A stretch of DNA of 64,000 nt, taken from Intrasporangium flavum (GTDB taxonomy: Bacteria; Actinomycetota; Actinomycetes; Actinomycetales; Dermatophilaceae). The position numbers and the translations under genes are program-made. Each line of letters opens with the position of its first letter. The first letter of the stretch is position 1. The notes under the pieces were generated by a model that did no database searches, was not told the DNA's origin, and was given only the letters and a program-made list of their open reading frames with translations. The stretch is taken from contig NZ_MLJO01000008.1 in assembly GCF_001956915.1 (NCBI RefSeq), positions 109,717 to 173,716 on the forward strand, given 5' to 3'. Shown here in pieces: positions 20,500 through 28,732 of this stretch.

Positions 20500-21327
20500 A
20501 TGACCATCACGCGCACCACCGTCGCCGCCGTCCTCGCCTCGGCCGCCGTCGCCGGCGTCGGGGGCGGCATCGCCCTGCACCGGACCGTCGACGCCCCCAC
20601 GGCCGCGGCCTCGTCGCACGGTCCGGCGACCTCGGCCACCACGCCCGCCACGCCACCCGCCACCCCGCCCGCCACCACGGTCGGCACGACACCCGCCACG
20701 ACGCCGGCCACGTCGCGCGCCCCCCGGCCCGCGACGCCGGCAACCACCACCCCGCGGGCCACGACGGCCACGGCTCCCGCACCGTCGACGCCGGCGGCGA
20801 GCCCGCTGGGCGAGGCCGACCTGCTCGTCGCCGGCGACTACCTCGACGCGGGCTGGTCGCCGGTGCGCATCACGACCGCCGCGGAGGGCGCGGGGCAGGC
20901 GACGATCAGCGTCTGCCAGGACCAGAGCCCCGAGCAGGAGGAAGGCATCCGCGCGGTGTTCAGCGGCGTCGCGCAGCGCGACCGCGGGGGCGCCAACCAG
21001 TACGTCAAGCAGTTCCGCTCCACCACCGACGCGCGCCGGTCCTTCGACGCCGTCGACGAGTGGCGCACCGCCTGCCCGCAGAACGAGGTGGCGGCGCAGC
21101 CCGTGGCCTGGTCCGCGGGGCCGGTCCACCAGGTGCGTCTCGAGGGCGAGGGCGAGGGCCAGTGGTGGGTGCTGCGGATCGTCGACCAGGGCCGCACGTC
21201 CTACGAGCTCGTCGCGAACGTGCGCCTCGGCTCGCGCACCTCGGTCGTCGACGCCTACTACGACGGGACCGACACCCCGCCCGACGGAGCCGCTCTCGTC
21301 CGGCACTCGGCGGCGCGGCTCGGGTGA
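20500..21327 (+). CDS. Secreted or anchored protein with Thr/Pro stalk
   Basis: 275 residues: an N-terminal hydrophobic segment (about 7-25), a Thr/Ala/Pro-rich stalk to about residue 100, then a compact domain with one pair of Cys (SVCQDQ and RTACPQ) that probably forms a disulfide. The domain loosely recalls PknH-type extracellular sensor domains; this is a weak impression, not an assignment. RBS AGGAGAG before ATG 20500. Position behind the ECF sigma and kinase suggests it may be a sensor or a target of that pair. Confidence 0.75.
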   Translation: MTITRTTVAAVLASAAVAGVGGGIALHRTVDAPTAAASSHGPATSATTPATPPATPPATTVGTTPATTPATSRAPRPATPATTTPRATTATAPAPSTPAASPLGEADLLVAGDYLDAGWSPVRITTAAEGAGQATISVCQDQSPEQEEGIRAVFSGVAQRDRGGANQYVKQFRSTTDARRSFDAVDEWRTACPQNEVAAQPVAWSAGPVHQVRLEGEGEGQWWVLRIVDQGRTSYELVANVRLGSRTSVVDAYYDGTDTPPDGAALVRHSAARLG

Positions 21328-21352
21328 CGCACGGCACCGGGCCGGACGCGGC

Positions 21353-22312
21353 TCACGACTGGGCGCGCACCACCTCGGCCAGCGGGGTCCCCGCCCAGCG
21401 GTGGGTCAGGTCGTCGCAGACCCGCCGCACGAGGGTGACGAACTCCGGCGCGAGGGGTGTCAGCCGGGTGTCGCGGGCGTGCACGGCCCACAGCTCGCGG
21501 TGCAGGCGGGGACGCTCGAGCTCGCGGTGGGTGACGCCGGGGACGGGCCGCGCGGCCATCTGCGAGATGACGGCCACCCCCAGCCCGGTGGCCACGAGGG
21601 CCTGGGCGACGTCGTAGCTCTCGGTCTCGAAGGAGATGCTCGGTTCGATGCCGGCACCGGCCGCGGCGGCGTCGAACTGGGCGCGGGCGGCCTCGCCGGC
21701 GAGGATCGCGATCCACCGCTCGTCGCGCAGCAGGGCCAGGCGGACGGGTCGGCTCGGTGGTGTGGCGGCGAGGCGGTGGTCGCTCGGCAGGCAGAGTACG
21801 AGCGGGTCGCGGAAGAGCGGCGTCGCGACGAGCCAGCCCGGTAGGGGCGGCTCCTCGCCGTAGGTGCCGACGACGGCGACGTCGACCTCGCCGGCCGCCA
21901 CCTGCTCGCGCAGCGTCGGGCTCGTGCCCTCGACGATCGACAGGTCGCTGTCGGGGAAGCGGTGGCGCAGGGCGGTGACGGCGTCGGGCAGGACACCGAG
22001 GGCGGCCGACATGAAGGTGCCGACGCGCAGCCGGCGTGAGACGAGCGTCAGCGCCCCGGACATCGCCGACTCGGCGAGCTCGCACACGGCGTCGACCTCC
22101 CGGCCGTGGGCGGCGAGCTGGTGGCCGGCCTCGGTGAGCCGGGCCCCGCGGGAGTCGCGGAGCACGAGCGGCACGCCCCAGTGCCGTTCGGCCCGGGCGA
22201 CGCGTCCGGTGACCGCGGCCGGCGTGACGCCGAGCTCGGCGGCCGCGCCGGCGAGCGAGCCGTGCGCGTCGATGAGGGCGAACATCCGCAGCTGCTCGGG
22301 ATCGATGCGCAT
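21353..22312 (-). CDS. LysR-type transcriptional regulator
   Basis: 319 residues. N-terminal winged HTH (RMFALIDAHGSLAGAAAELG, key part GSLAGAAAELGV) and a periplasmic-binding-like effector domain ending near residue 295. Divergent from a LysE-type exporter gene with a 70-base spacer holding overlapping inverted repeats, the usual layout for a LysR protein activating its neighbour. The effector may be a basic amino acid or analogue; this is inference. Confidence 0.9.
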   Translation of the reverse strand: MRIDPEQLRMFALIDAHGSLAGAAAELGVTPAAVTGRVARAERHWGVPLVLRDSRGARLTEAGHQLAAHGREVDAVCELAESAMSGALTLVSRRLRVGTFMSAALGVLPDAVTALRHRFPDSDLSIVEGTSPTLREQVAAGEVDVAVVGTYGEEPPLPGWLVATPLFRDPLVLCLPSDHRLAATPPSRPVRLALLRDERWIAILAGEAARAQFDAAAAGAGIEPSISFETESYDVAQALVATGLGVAVISQMAARPVPGVTHRELERPRLHRELWAVHARDTRLTPLAPEFVTLVRRVCDDLTHRWAGTPLAEVVRAQS

Positions 22313-22334
22313 CAACTGATCTTAATGCTCGCGC

Positions 22335-22355
22335 TCACTCAGGTGACTTCACTGA
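22335..22355. promoter_or_regulatory. Inverted repeats in the LysR/LysE spacer
   Basis: TCAC-TCAG-GTGA (22335-22346) overlaps a second imperfect repeat TCAGGTGA-CT-TCACTGA (22339-22355). Likely LysR binding site between the divergent starts. Confidence 0.45.
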
Positions 22356-22382
22356 ATGCCCGTATGCGGGAAGGGTCGGGGT

Positions 22383-23090
22383 GTGACCACCACGACCGCC
22401 GCCCTGGCCGCCTTCCTCCCCGTCGCCGTGACGCTCGTGCTCGTCCCCGGCGTCAACAACCTCGTCGTGCTGCGCGAGACCGTCGCGCGGGGAGTCGCCG
22501 GGGGCCTGGCTGCCGTGGCGGGCACGAGCGTCGGCATCCTGGCATGGTCGACGGCGGTGGCGACAGGGCTCGGCGCACTGGCCGCGGCGCACCCGACGGC
22601 ATTCGCGGGGCTCCGCGCAGCAGGAGCAGCGGTGCTCGTGGTCGGAGGGCTGCACGGGCTGGTGCGCTTGCGTCGGCGCGCGGATCACCCTGTCGCCGTG
22701 CAGGTCTCGTCGACTGCACGGCAGAGGACCCCGGGCGGCGGCGCCGCGACGCGCTTCGGGCACCGTGCCGAACGCAGCACGACCATGACCGCGAGCACGA
22801 GCTTCCGGGCCGCGGCCGTGACGTCGCTGGCGAACCCGCGCTGCCCCGTCACGGCGGTGTCGGTGCTGCCGCAGTTCGTCGTGCCGGGCCCGACAGCCGT
22901 CGTGACGGTGCTGGCGCTGGGAGTGCTCTGGACGACGCTCGCCGGCGTCTGGAACCTCGCGTGCATCGCCCTGGTCCACCGGGGTCGCGCCCTGCTGGCC
23001 CGGCCCACCGCCCGACGCGTCGTCGACGGCGTCAGCGCCGCGTCGCTCGTCGCCGTCGGGCTGTCGGTCGCGGCCACCGTCCACGCCTGA
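22383..23090 (+). CDS. LysE/RhtB family amino-acid exporter
   Basis: 235 residues with about six hydrophobic segments. The N-terminal LVPGVNNLVVLRETVARG matches the PGP-type first helix and loop of LysE proteins, and VTSLANPRCP in the middle corresponds to their conserved NPK segment with Lys replaced by Arg. A polar, Arg-rich loop of about 45 residues lies between helices 3 and 4. The GTG start has GAAGGG upstream. Confidence 0.85.
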   Translation: MTTTTAALAAFLPVAVTLVLVPGVNNLVVLRETVARGVAGGLAAVAGTSVGILAWSTAVATGLGALAAAHPTAFAGLRAAGAAVLVVGGLHGLVRLRRRADHPVAVQVSSTARQRTPGGGAATRFGHRAERSTTMTASTSFRAAAVTSLANPRCPVTAVSVLPQFVVPGPTAVVTVLALGVLWTTLAGVWNLACIALVHRGRALLARPTARRVVDGVSAASLVAVGLSVAATVHA

Positions 23091-23117
23091 GGCCACCCCG
23101 GCGCGCCTGCCCCACCC

Positions 23118-23190
23118 GTCGAGAGGCCACGTTCGGTGGTGTCGGACACGTCGAGAGGCCACGCCGCGTGACGCGGCGTGGCCTCTCGAC
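23118..23190. terminator. Long perfect hairpin plus a direct partial copy
   Basis: From 23150 to 23190, two 20-base arms are exact complements around a single central G; the arm begins GTCGAGAGGCCACG. The same 14 bases also occur 32 bases upstream at 23118-23131. It lies between two convergent genes, so a bidirectional terminator is the simplest reading. Confidence 0.6.
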
Positions 23191-23241
23191 TGCGGGCAGC
23201 CAGCCCTTCGTGGCTTTTCGACGGTTGAAGGGCGGGGCGGG

Positions 23242-24741
23242 TCAGGCGGCCTCGGCCCCGTCGGCCGTGGCCACCGCGACCGTCTCGCGCGACGGCTCCG
23301 GCTCGCGGCCCTTGCGCGGCCGCAGCACGACCGCGGCCACGACGAGCGCGACGAGGGTGAACGTCGCCGAGGTGAGGAACGCGGGCTCGACTCCGGGCAC
23401 GAAGCGTCCGGGCTCGGCCTGCGAGGCGTAGACGCTGACGATGGCCGCGAGGCCGACGGCCCCGCCGAGCTGCTGCGCCGTCTGGAGCAGGCCCGACACG
23501 GTGCCGGCCTGGGCACGGTCGACGCCGCCGAGGACGACGACGGTGACGGGCATGAACACCAGGGCCGCGGAGACGCCGTTGAGCACGAGCGCCCCGAGCA
23601 GGTGGGCGGCGTAGGTGCTCGACTCCGAGATGCCGCTGAGCCACACGAAGCTGGCCGTGAGGCCGATCGTGCCGACGAGCATCAGCGCCCGCGGCCCGAC
23701 CTTGGCCACGAGCCGGGCGCTGACCCGCGAGGTCGCGAAGATCGCGAGGCTCAGGGGCAGGAACGCGGCCCCCGTGGCCACCGGGCTGAACCCGAGGACG
23801 AGCTGGAGGTACTGCGTCACGAGGAAGAACGTCGAGAACTGCGCGCCGACGACGAGCGCCATGAGCACCAGGGCACCGGCCCGCGACCGGGCCCGGACGA
23901 GGCCGAGCGGCAGGAGCGGGTTGGCGACGCGGCCCTCGGTGCGCACGAACAGGGCCAGCAGGGCCAGGCCCACGGCGAACGAGCCGAGGGTCAGCGGCGA
24001 GGTCCAGCCGTGGTCGGGCGCGGAGATGAACCCGTTGACGACGGCCACCGAGCCGAGCGTCGCGGTGATCGCCCCGACGACGTCGAAGCGGCCGCGGACG
24101 CGCGGGGTCTCGGTGACGAACCGGCGGGCCAGGACGAGCACGACGGCGCCGATCGGCACGTTGACGAAGAGGGTCCAGTGCCAGCTGACGAAGTCGGTGA
24201 GGACCCCGCCGAGGAGCAGGCCGATCGAGGCGCCGGCCGAGGACACGGCGGTGAACAGGGCCAGGCCTCGGTTGCGGGCGGCCTCGTCGGGCGCGCTCGT
24301 CGTGACGAGAGCCAGGACGCCGGGGGCCGCGAAGGCGGCGCCGACACCCTGGAGGGTCCGGGCGGCGATGAGCCAGCCCGGCGTCGTGGCCAGGCCTCCG
24401 AGGAAGCTCGCGACGGTGAAGACCGCGAGGCCGATCTCGAAGGTGCGCAGGCGCCCGAGGACGTCGCCCAGGCGTCCGCCGAGCAGGAGCAGGCCACCGA
24501 AGGCCAGCGTGTAGGCGTTGAGCACCCACGACAGGCCGGCCGGCGTGAAGCCGAGGTCGGTCGCGATGTGCGGCAGCGCGACGTTGACGACGGTGGCGTC
24601 GAGCACGAGCATCAGCTGGGCCACGAGCACGATGCCGATGCCGATCGAGGCGCGGCGGGCCGCGCGGTCCCGCGTCGGCTGCGTGGACGAGGTGGGTGCG
24701 GTGGAAGCGGTGCTTCGTGGGGAGTGGGTGGTGGTCGACAT
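23242..24741 (-). CDS. DHA2 (14-TM) MFS drug exporter
   Basis: 499 residues with 14 predicted membrane helices. The first helix carries LDATVVNVALP, the D1 motif of drug:H+ antiporters, and motif A is GGRLGDVLGR. Relatives such as EmrB/QacA export quaternary ammonium compounds, dyes and antibiotics. It follows a small His-rich gene by seven bases, and the pair is divergent from a TetR gene with two matching operators, so TetR repression is likely. Confidence 0.92.
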   Translation of the reverse strand: MSTTTHSPRSTASTAPTSSTQPTRDRAARRASIGIGIVLVAQLMLVLDATVVNVALPHIATDLGFTPAGLSWVLNAYTLAFGGLLLLGGRLGDVLGRLRTFEIGLAVFTVASFLGGLATTPGWLIAARTLQGVGAAFAAPGVLALVTTSAPDEAARNRGLALFTAVSSAGASIGLLLGGVLTDFVSWHWTLFVNVPIGAVVLVLARRFVTETPRVRGRFDVVGAITATLGSVAVVNGFISAPDHGWTSPLTLGSFAVGLALLALFVRTEGRVANPLLPLGLVRARSRAGALVLMALVVGAQFSTFFLVTQYLQLVLGFSPVATGAAFLPLSLAIFATSRVSARLVAKVGPRALMLVGTIGLTASFVWLSGISESSTYAAHLLGALVLNGVSAALVFMPVTVVVLGGVDRAQAGTVSGLLQTAQQLGGAVGLAAIVSVYASQAEPGRFVPGVEPAFLTSATFTLVALVVAAVVLRPRKGREPEPSRETVAVATADGAEAA

Positions 24742-24748
24742 CAGGGCC

Positions 24749-25012
24749 TCAGGCTTCGTCGGGGTGGCCGTGCGAGGCGGCCGGCTGGAAGGTCAGGTGC
24801 CGCTCGACGCTGAGCGGGTCGCGACGCAGCGGCGTGAACGCCGTGGCGCGGGTACGGGTGCGGACGCCGCCGTCGTGGGTCTCGTGGGCGTCGTGGGCGT
24901 CGTGGGCGGTGGTGACCTCGCCGCGCGTCACGAGCGGGGCTCGGTGCGTCGTCGCGAGGTGGGACTGGTGCAGGCGCAGGGCCTGGCGGGTGGGGCGGAT
25001 CGTGGTCGTCAT
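24749..25012 (-). CDS. Small His/Asp-rich protein in the TetR-controlled efflux operon
   Basis: 87 residues, not recognised. The centre reads AHDAHDAHETHD, encoded by four 9-bp repeats, and could bind metal. The C-terminus LRRDPLSVERHLTFQP looks like an ordered segment. ATG 25012 has GAGGAG eight bases upstream, so translation is likely. It ends seven bases before the MFS start and lies directly behind the TetR operators. A role linked to efflux or metal sensing is speculation. Confidence 0.65.
   Translation of the reverse strand: MTTTIRPTRQALRLHQSHLATTHRAPLVTRGEVTTAHDAHDAHETHDGGVRTRTRATAFTPLRRDPLSVERHLTFQPAASHGHPDEA
24873..24908 (+). repeat. Four 9-bp tandem repeats (tcgtgggcg)
   Basis: Units at 24873 (variant), 24882, 24891 and 24900 on the plus strand; on the minus strand they encode the AHDAHDAHETHD run of the small protein. 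Copy number may vary by slippage. Confidence 0.75.
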
Positions 25013-25054
25013 GCGGCCGGACTCCTCTGGAACGACAGTCGGCGCTACTATTAG

Positions 25055-25104
25055 CGGAGAACCACTCCGGTTCTGCTCGACCAACAATACGGAGACACTC
25101 TCCG
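25055..25104. promoter_or_regulatory. Twin TetR operators
   Basis: Two 15-bp sites share CGGAGA-N3-(A/T)CTCCG: 25055-25069 (CGGAGAACCACTCCG) and 25090-25104 (CGGAGACACTCTCCG), 35 bases apart. The second extends to a perfect 17-bp palindrome (25089-25105). They cover the region between the divergent tetR and small-protein/MFS genes. Confidence 0.7.
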
Positions 25105-25125
25105 TTTTCGCAAGGGGGTTTTCCC

Positions 25126-25791
25126 GTGACGCCTGCCGACCTCGGCGAGGCGACGCTCGCTCCGTCGCCGGATTCCGTTGCTGCACAGCACGATCCGGCC
25201 ACCGCAGACCCCGCCGAAAAAAGTGCCAAGCCGGCCCGCCCGATGCGCGCCGACGCCCGTCGCAACTACGACAAGATCCTCGCGACGGCCCGGATCGTCT
25301 TCACCGAGCGCGGCACCGACGCCTCCCTCGACGAGATCGCCAGGCGCGCCGGCGTCGGTCCCGGCACCCTCTACCGGCACTTCCCCAACCGTGAGGCGCT
25401 CGTCGACGCCCTCATGCAGGACTGGACCGACCGCGTCGCCGCCGACGCCGACACCGCCATCGCCACCGGGGCACCGGCGCGCGAGATGCTCATGGGCTGG
25501 TTCGAGCACTTCATCGACCACATCACGCTGCACCGCGGCGCCGCGACGAAGATCTGCGCCGCCATGGACGACCCCAACTCGCCGATGTACCGCAAGTGCC
25601 GCGTCATGGGCGAGGCCAACGGACGCGTCGTGTCCCACCTCGACGCCCGTGGCGAGCTGCGCGCCGGCGTCGACGCCGCCAACGTCATGCGCCTCGTCAG
25701 CGGCGTCGCGAGCGTCGCCGACACGAGCCACGCCGACCTCGACGTGCGCCCCATGCTCGAGGTCATCGTCGACGGCATCGTCCGCGACTGA
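25126..25791 (+). CDS. TetR-family repressor
   Basis: 221 residues. A flexible 38-residue Ala/Pro tail precedes the HTH: ARIVFTERGTDASLDEIARRAG, given here as the parts FTERGTDASLDEIA and GPGTLYRHFPNREALVDA. The C-terminal ligand domain contains WFEHFIDHITLHRG, typical of the SbtR-like C-terminal group. GTG start with AAGGGGG upstream. It probably represses itself and the divergent efflux genes through the twin operators. Confidence 0.92.
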   Translation: MTPADLGEATLAPSPDSVAAQHDPATADPAEKSAKPARPMRADARRNYDKILATARIVFTERGTDASLDEIARRAGVGPGTLYRHFPNREALVDALMQDWTDRVAADADTAIATGAPAREMLMGWFEHFIDHITLHRGAATKICAAMDDPNSPMYRKCRVMGEANGRVVSHLDARGELRAGVDAANVMRLVSGVASVADTSHADLDVRPMLEVIVDGIVRD

Positions 25792-25845
25792 CGAACCCGT
25801 CCGCTCCGGCGGGATTGCCGGCGCGACCCGCGTGGTTGCACGGTC

Positions 25846-26781
25846 ATGACCGTTGACCTGCGCATCTTCACCGAGCCCCAGCAGGGCGCGACGTACGACG
25901 ACCTCCTCGCGGTCGCCAGGGCGGCCGAGGACCTCGGCTTCTCGGGCTTCTTCCGTTCGGACCACTACCTGGCCATGGGCGGCGACGGCGGACCCGGCCC
26001 CACCGACGCGTGGACGACCCTCGCCGGCCTCGCCCGCGACACGAGCACGATCCGCCTCGGCACGCTCGTCACCTCGGCCACCTTCCGCCTGCCCGGGCCC
26101 CTGTCGGTGCAGGTGGCCGGCGTCGACCAGATGAGCGGCGGCCGCGTCGAGCTGGGCCTCGGAGCCGGCTGGTTCGAGGCCGAGCACACCGCGTACGGCA
26201 TCCCCTTCCCGCCGCTGGGCGAGCGCTTCGACCGCCTCGAGGAGCAGCTCGAGGTCGTCACCGGCCTGTGGTCGACGCCGGTCGGGGCGACGTACACGCA
26301 CGCCGGGAAGCACTACCCCGTCACGGAGTCCCCGGCGCTGACCAAGCCGGTCCAGGAGGGCGGCGTGCCGATCATCGTCGGCGGTGGGGGCAAGCGGCGC
26401 ACGCCCGCCCTCGCCGCGCGGTTCGCGTCGGAGTTCAACGCCGCCTTCGTGTCGGCCGCCGACTCGAGGCGCCTGTTCGACGGCGTCCGCGCAGCCTGTG
26501 CCGACGTCGACCGCAACCCGGACTCGCTGACCTACTCCGTCGCCCAGGTGCTGTGCCTCGGCGAGGACGACGCGACGCTGCGCCGTCGGGCCGGGGCGAT
26601 CGGCCGTGAGGTCGACGAGCTGCGCGAGAACGGCCTGGCCGGCTCGGCCGCCGAGATCGTCGACAAGCTGGGCGCCTTCGCCGAGGCCGGCGCCCAGCGC
26701 GTCTACCTGCAGGTGCTCGACCTCGCCGACCTCGACCACCTGTCCGACGTCGCGACGAAGGTCCTCCCCCAGCTGCGCTGA
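25846..26781 (+). CDS. LLM-class F420-dependent oxidoreductase
   Basis: 311-residue luciferase-like TIM barrel. Seen: GFFRSDHYLAM, TIRLGTLVTSATFRLPGPLSVQ, GGRVELGLGAGWFEAEHTAYG, and GVPIIVGGGGKRRTPALAARFA, the pattern of actinobacterial F420-using members. Substrate unknown. It starts 54 bases after tetR in the same direction, so co-transcription is possible, and is followed by a strong hairpin. Confidence 0.92.
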   Translation: MTVDLRIFTEPQQGATYDDLLAVARAAEDLGFSGFFRSDHYLAMGGDGGPGPTDAWTTLAGLARDTSTIRLGTLVTSATFRLPGPLSVQVAGVDQMSGGRVELGLGAGWFEAEHTAYGIPFPPLGERFDRLEEQLEVVTGLWSTPVGATYTHAGKHYPVTESPALTKPVQEGGVPIIVGGGGKRRTPALAARFASEFNAAFVSAADSRRLFDGVRAACADVDRNPDSLTYSVAQVLCLGEDDATLRRRAGAIGREVDELRENGLAGSAAEIVDKLGAFAEAGAQRVYLQVLDLADLDHLSDVATKVLPQLR

Positions 26782-26821
26782 CCGCCCGGCGGGCGGCCCG
26801 CCGTGTGACGCGTGGGGCCGC

Positions 26822-26871
26822 GTGCTCACTCGACGCAGGGGGGGTGGCCACCTCCTCCGTCGAGTGAGCAC
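26822..26871. terminator. Long hairpin between LLM and MarR genes
   Basis: GTGCTCACTCGACG and its exact complement CGTCGAGTGAGCAC enclose 22 bases that contain a second G-run/C-run fold around GGTGGCCACC. Forty bases after the LLM stop. Confidence 0.6.
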
Positions 26872-26901
26872 TGCGCCTCACCCGTCACACGTCTCGTCGA
26901 C

Positions 26902-26930
26902 TTGAAATGCATAGGTTATCTATGTAACTT
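26902..26930 (+). promoter_or_regulatory. Leaderless marR promoter with operator in the spacer
   Basis: -35 TTGAAA (26902-26907), 17-base spacer, -10 TAACTT (26925-26930), then GTG seven bases later. The spacer holds the perfect inverted repeat CATAG-GTTAT-CTATG (26910-26924), well placed for MarR autorepression. Confidence 0.75.
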
Positions 26931-26937
26931 GGGTCGG

Positions 26938-27399
26938 GTGACCGTTCCGACCACCCTGGGCAACGACCTGCTGCGCTCGGCCGCGCGCCTCTCGCGCTGG
27001 GCCAGCCGGCACGCGTCGTTCGACGTGCCCTTCGCGCAGGCCCGCCTGCTCGCCCTCCTCGACGAGCTCGGCCCCTCCCGCGTCAGCGCCCTCGCGGCCG
27101 CCGATCACAGCAGCCAGCCGACGATCACCACCCAGCTCCAGCGCCTCGCGGCGTCCGGCTGGGTGCACCGCGCGTCCGACCCCGACGACGCGCGCGCCAC
27201 GGTGGTCTCCCTCAGCGACGAGGGCCACGCCGCGCTCGAGAGCGTGCGCCGGGCCCGACTGGCCGTCCTGTCCCCCGCCCTCGAGAAGCTCGACGGGCCG
27301 GCCCTCGAGCGCGTCCGCGTCGCCATCGACGTCATGGACGAGCTGCTGGCCGCCGCGGCGGACGCCCCCACCCCGCACCACACCCGAAAGGACGGATGA
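26938..27399 (+). CDS. MarR-family regulator
   Basis: 153 residues with a winged-helix core: SRVSALAAADHSSQPTITTQ (recognition part SSQPTITTQLQRL) and the wing SDPDDARATVVSLSDEG, key residues D and R. The start GTG is preceded only by the promoter, so the mRNA is probably leaderless. Its stop overlaps the next MFS start as ATGA, giving a regulator-transporter operon repressed by its own operator. Confidence 0.92.
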   Translation: MTVPTTLGNDLLRSAARLSRWASRHASFDVPFAQARLLALLDELGPSRVSALAAADHSSQPTITTQLQRLAASGWVHRASDPDDARATVVSLSDEGHAALESVRRARLAVLSPALEKLDGPALERVRVAIDVMDELLAAAADAPTPHHTRKDG

Positions 27400-28622
27400 C
27401 CACCCCCATGTGGCGTCAACCCAAGACCGTCTGGTCGATCGCCTTCGCCTGCGTGATCTCCTTCATGGGCATCGGCCTCGTCGACCCCATCCTCAAGCCG
27501 ATCGCCGACGAGCTCGGCGCGGGCCCCTCGCAGGTGTCCCTGCTGTTCACCAGCTACCTGGCCGTCATGGGCGTCGCGATGCTCGGCACCGGCTGGGTCA
27601 GCAGCCGCGTCGGCGCCAAGCGCACGCTGCTGCTCGGCCTGGCGCTCATCATCGTCGGCTCCGCCCTCGCCGGCAGCCAGGACACCGTCGGCGGGATCGT
27701 CGCCTTCCGCGCCCTGTGGGGCCTCGGCAACGCCCTCTTCATCGCCACCGCGCTCGCGACGATCGTCAACGCGGCGTCCGGCTCGGTCAAGCAGGCGATC
27801 ATCCTCTACGAGGCCGCGCTCGGCGTTGGCATCGCGACCGGCCCGCTGCTCGGCGGCTGGCTCGGCGGCATCTCGTGGCGCTGGCCGTTCTACGGCGTCG
27901 CGATCCTCATGGCCGTCGCCTTCATCGCGACCGTCACGACCCTGCCGGCCACCCCGCCCGCATCGCGCCCGACCTCGATCACCGCGCCGCTCAAGGCCCT
28001 CGGCCACCGCGGGCTGCTCACCGTCGGCATCACCGCGCTGCTCTACAACTTCGGCTTCTTCACGCTGCTGGCCTTCACCCCGTTCCCGCTCGCCATGGGC
28101 GCCCACGAGATCGGCTTCATCTTCTTCGGCTGGGGGCTGCTGCTCGCGATCACCTCGGTGTTCGTGGCGCCGATGATCCAGCGCCGGTTCGGCACCATGG
28201 CCGGCATCGTCGGGGCCCTGCTCGGGTTCGCCGTCATCCTCGCGGCGATGGCGATCTGGACGGAGGACAAGACCGTCCTCGTCGTCGGCGTCATCCTCGC
28301 CGGCGCCTTCCTCGGCGTGAACAACACGCTCATCACCGAGACCGTCATGAAGGTCGCGCCGGTCGAGCGCGGCGTCGCGTCGGCTGCCTACAGCTTCGTG
28401 CGCTTCAGCGGCGGCGCCATCGCCCCGTGGCTGGCCGGCAACCTCGGCGAGAAGTCGATCCACCTGCCGTTCTGGGTCGGCTCGGTCGCCGTCGTGCTCG
28501 CCGTCCTCGTGCTGTCGACGGCCCGCCGCATCATCGGCGCCCTCGACGAGGCCCCCGCCCACGGCGCCGAGGAGGTCACCTCCCGCACCGAGGCCGAGGC
28601 GCTCACGGTCGGCGACGCCTGA
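27396..28622 (+). CDS. MFS transporter in the MarR operon
   Basis: 408 residues with 12 helices. Begins with WRQPKTVWSIAFACVISFMG, shown here as the exact 20-residue entry to helix 1, and has motif-A-like GWVSSRVGAKRT. Proline/glycine motif C-like ALGVGIATGPLLGG suggests an antiporter (exporter). Cotranslated with marR (ATGA overlap), so induced by the ligand of that regulator. Ends in an acidic tail; a clear terminator follows. Confidence 0.92.
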   Translation: MTTPMWRQPKTVWSIAFACVISFMGIGLVDPILKPIADELGAGPSQVSLLFTSYLAVMGVAMLGTGWVSSRVGAKRTLLLGLALIIVGSALAGSQDTVGGIVAFRALWGLGNALFIATALATIVNAASGSVKQAIILYEAALGVGIATGPLLGGWLGGISWRWPFYGVAILMAVAFIATVTTLPATPPASRPTSITAPLKALGHRGLLTVGITALLYNFGFFTLLAFTPFPLAMGAHEIGFIFFGWGLLLAITSVFVAPMIQRRFGTMAGIVGALLGFAVILAAMAIWTEDKTVLVVGVILAGAFLGVNNTLITETVMKVAPVERGVASAAYSFVRFSGGAIAPWLAGNLGEKSIHLPFWVGSVAVVLAVLVLSTARRIIGALDEAPAHGAEEVTSRTEAEALTVGDA

Positions 28623-28644
28623 CCGACGCCTCCCCCTCCGACGA

Positions 28645-28674
28645 ACGCCGCGCCCCTGCTCAGGGGCGCGGCGT
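28645..28674 (+). terminator. GC-rich hairpin terminator after the MFS gene
   Basis: ACGCCGCGCCCCTG and CAGGGGCGCGGCGT are exact complements separated by two bases, 22 bases beyond the stop. Confidence 0.7.
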
Positions 28675-28719
28675 CCGCGTGTCCGCATCGACGCGTCGGC
28701 GGCCGCGGACCCGTCCGGG

Positions 28720-28725
28720 CATACT
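28720..28725 (+). promoter_or_regulatory. -10 box of a probable leaderless promoter
   Basis: CATACT ends seven bases before ATG 28733, the same arrangement as before the nuoD-like gene. No SD is visible. Confidence 0.45.
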
Positions 28726-28732
28726 CTGCGGC

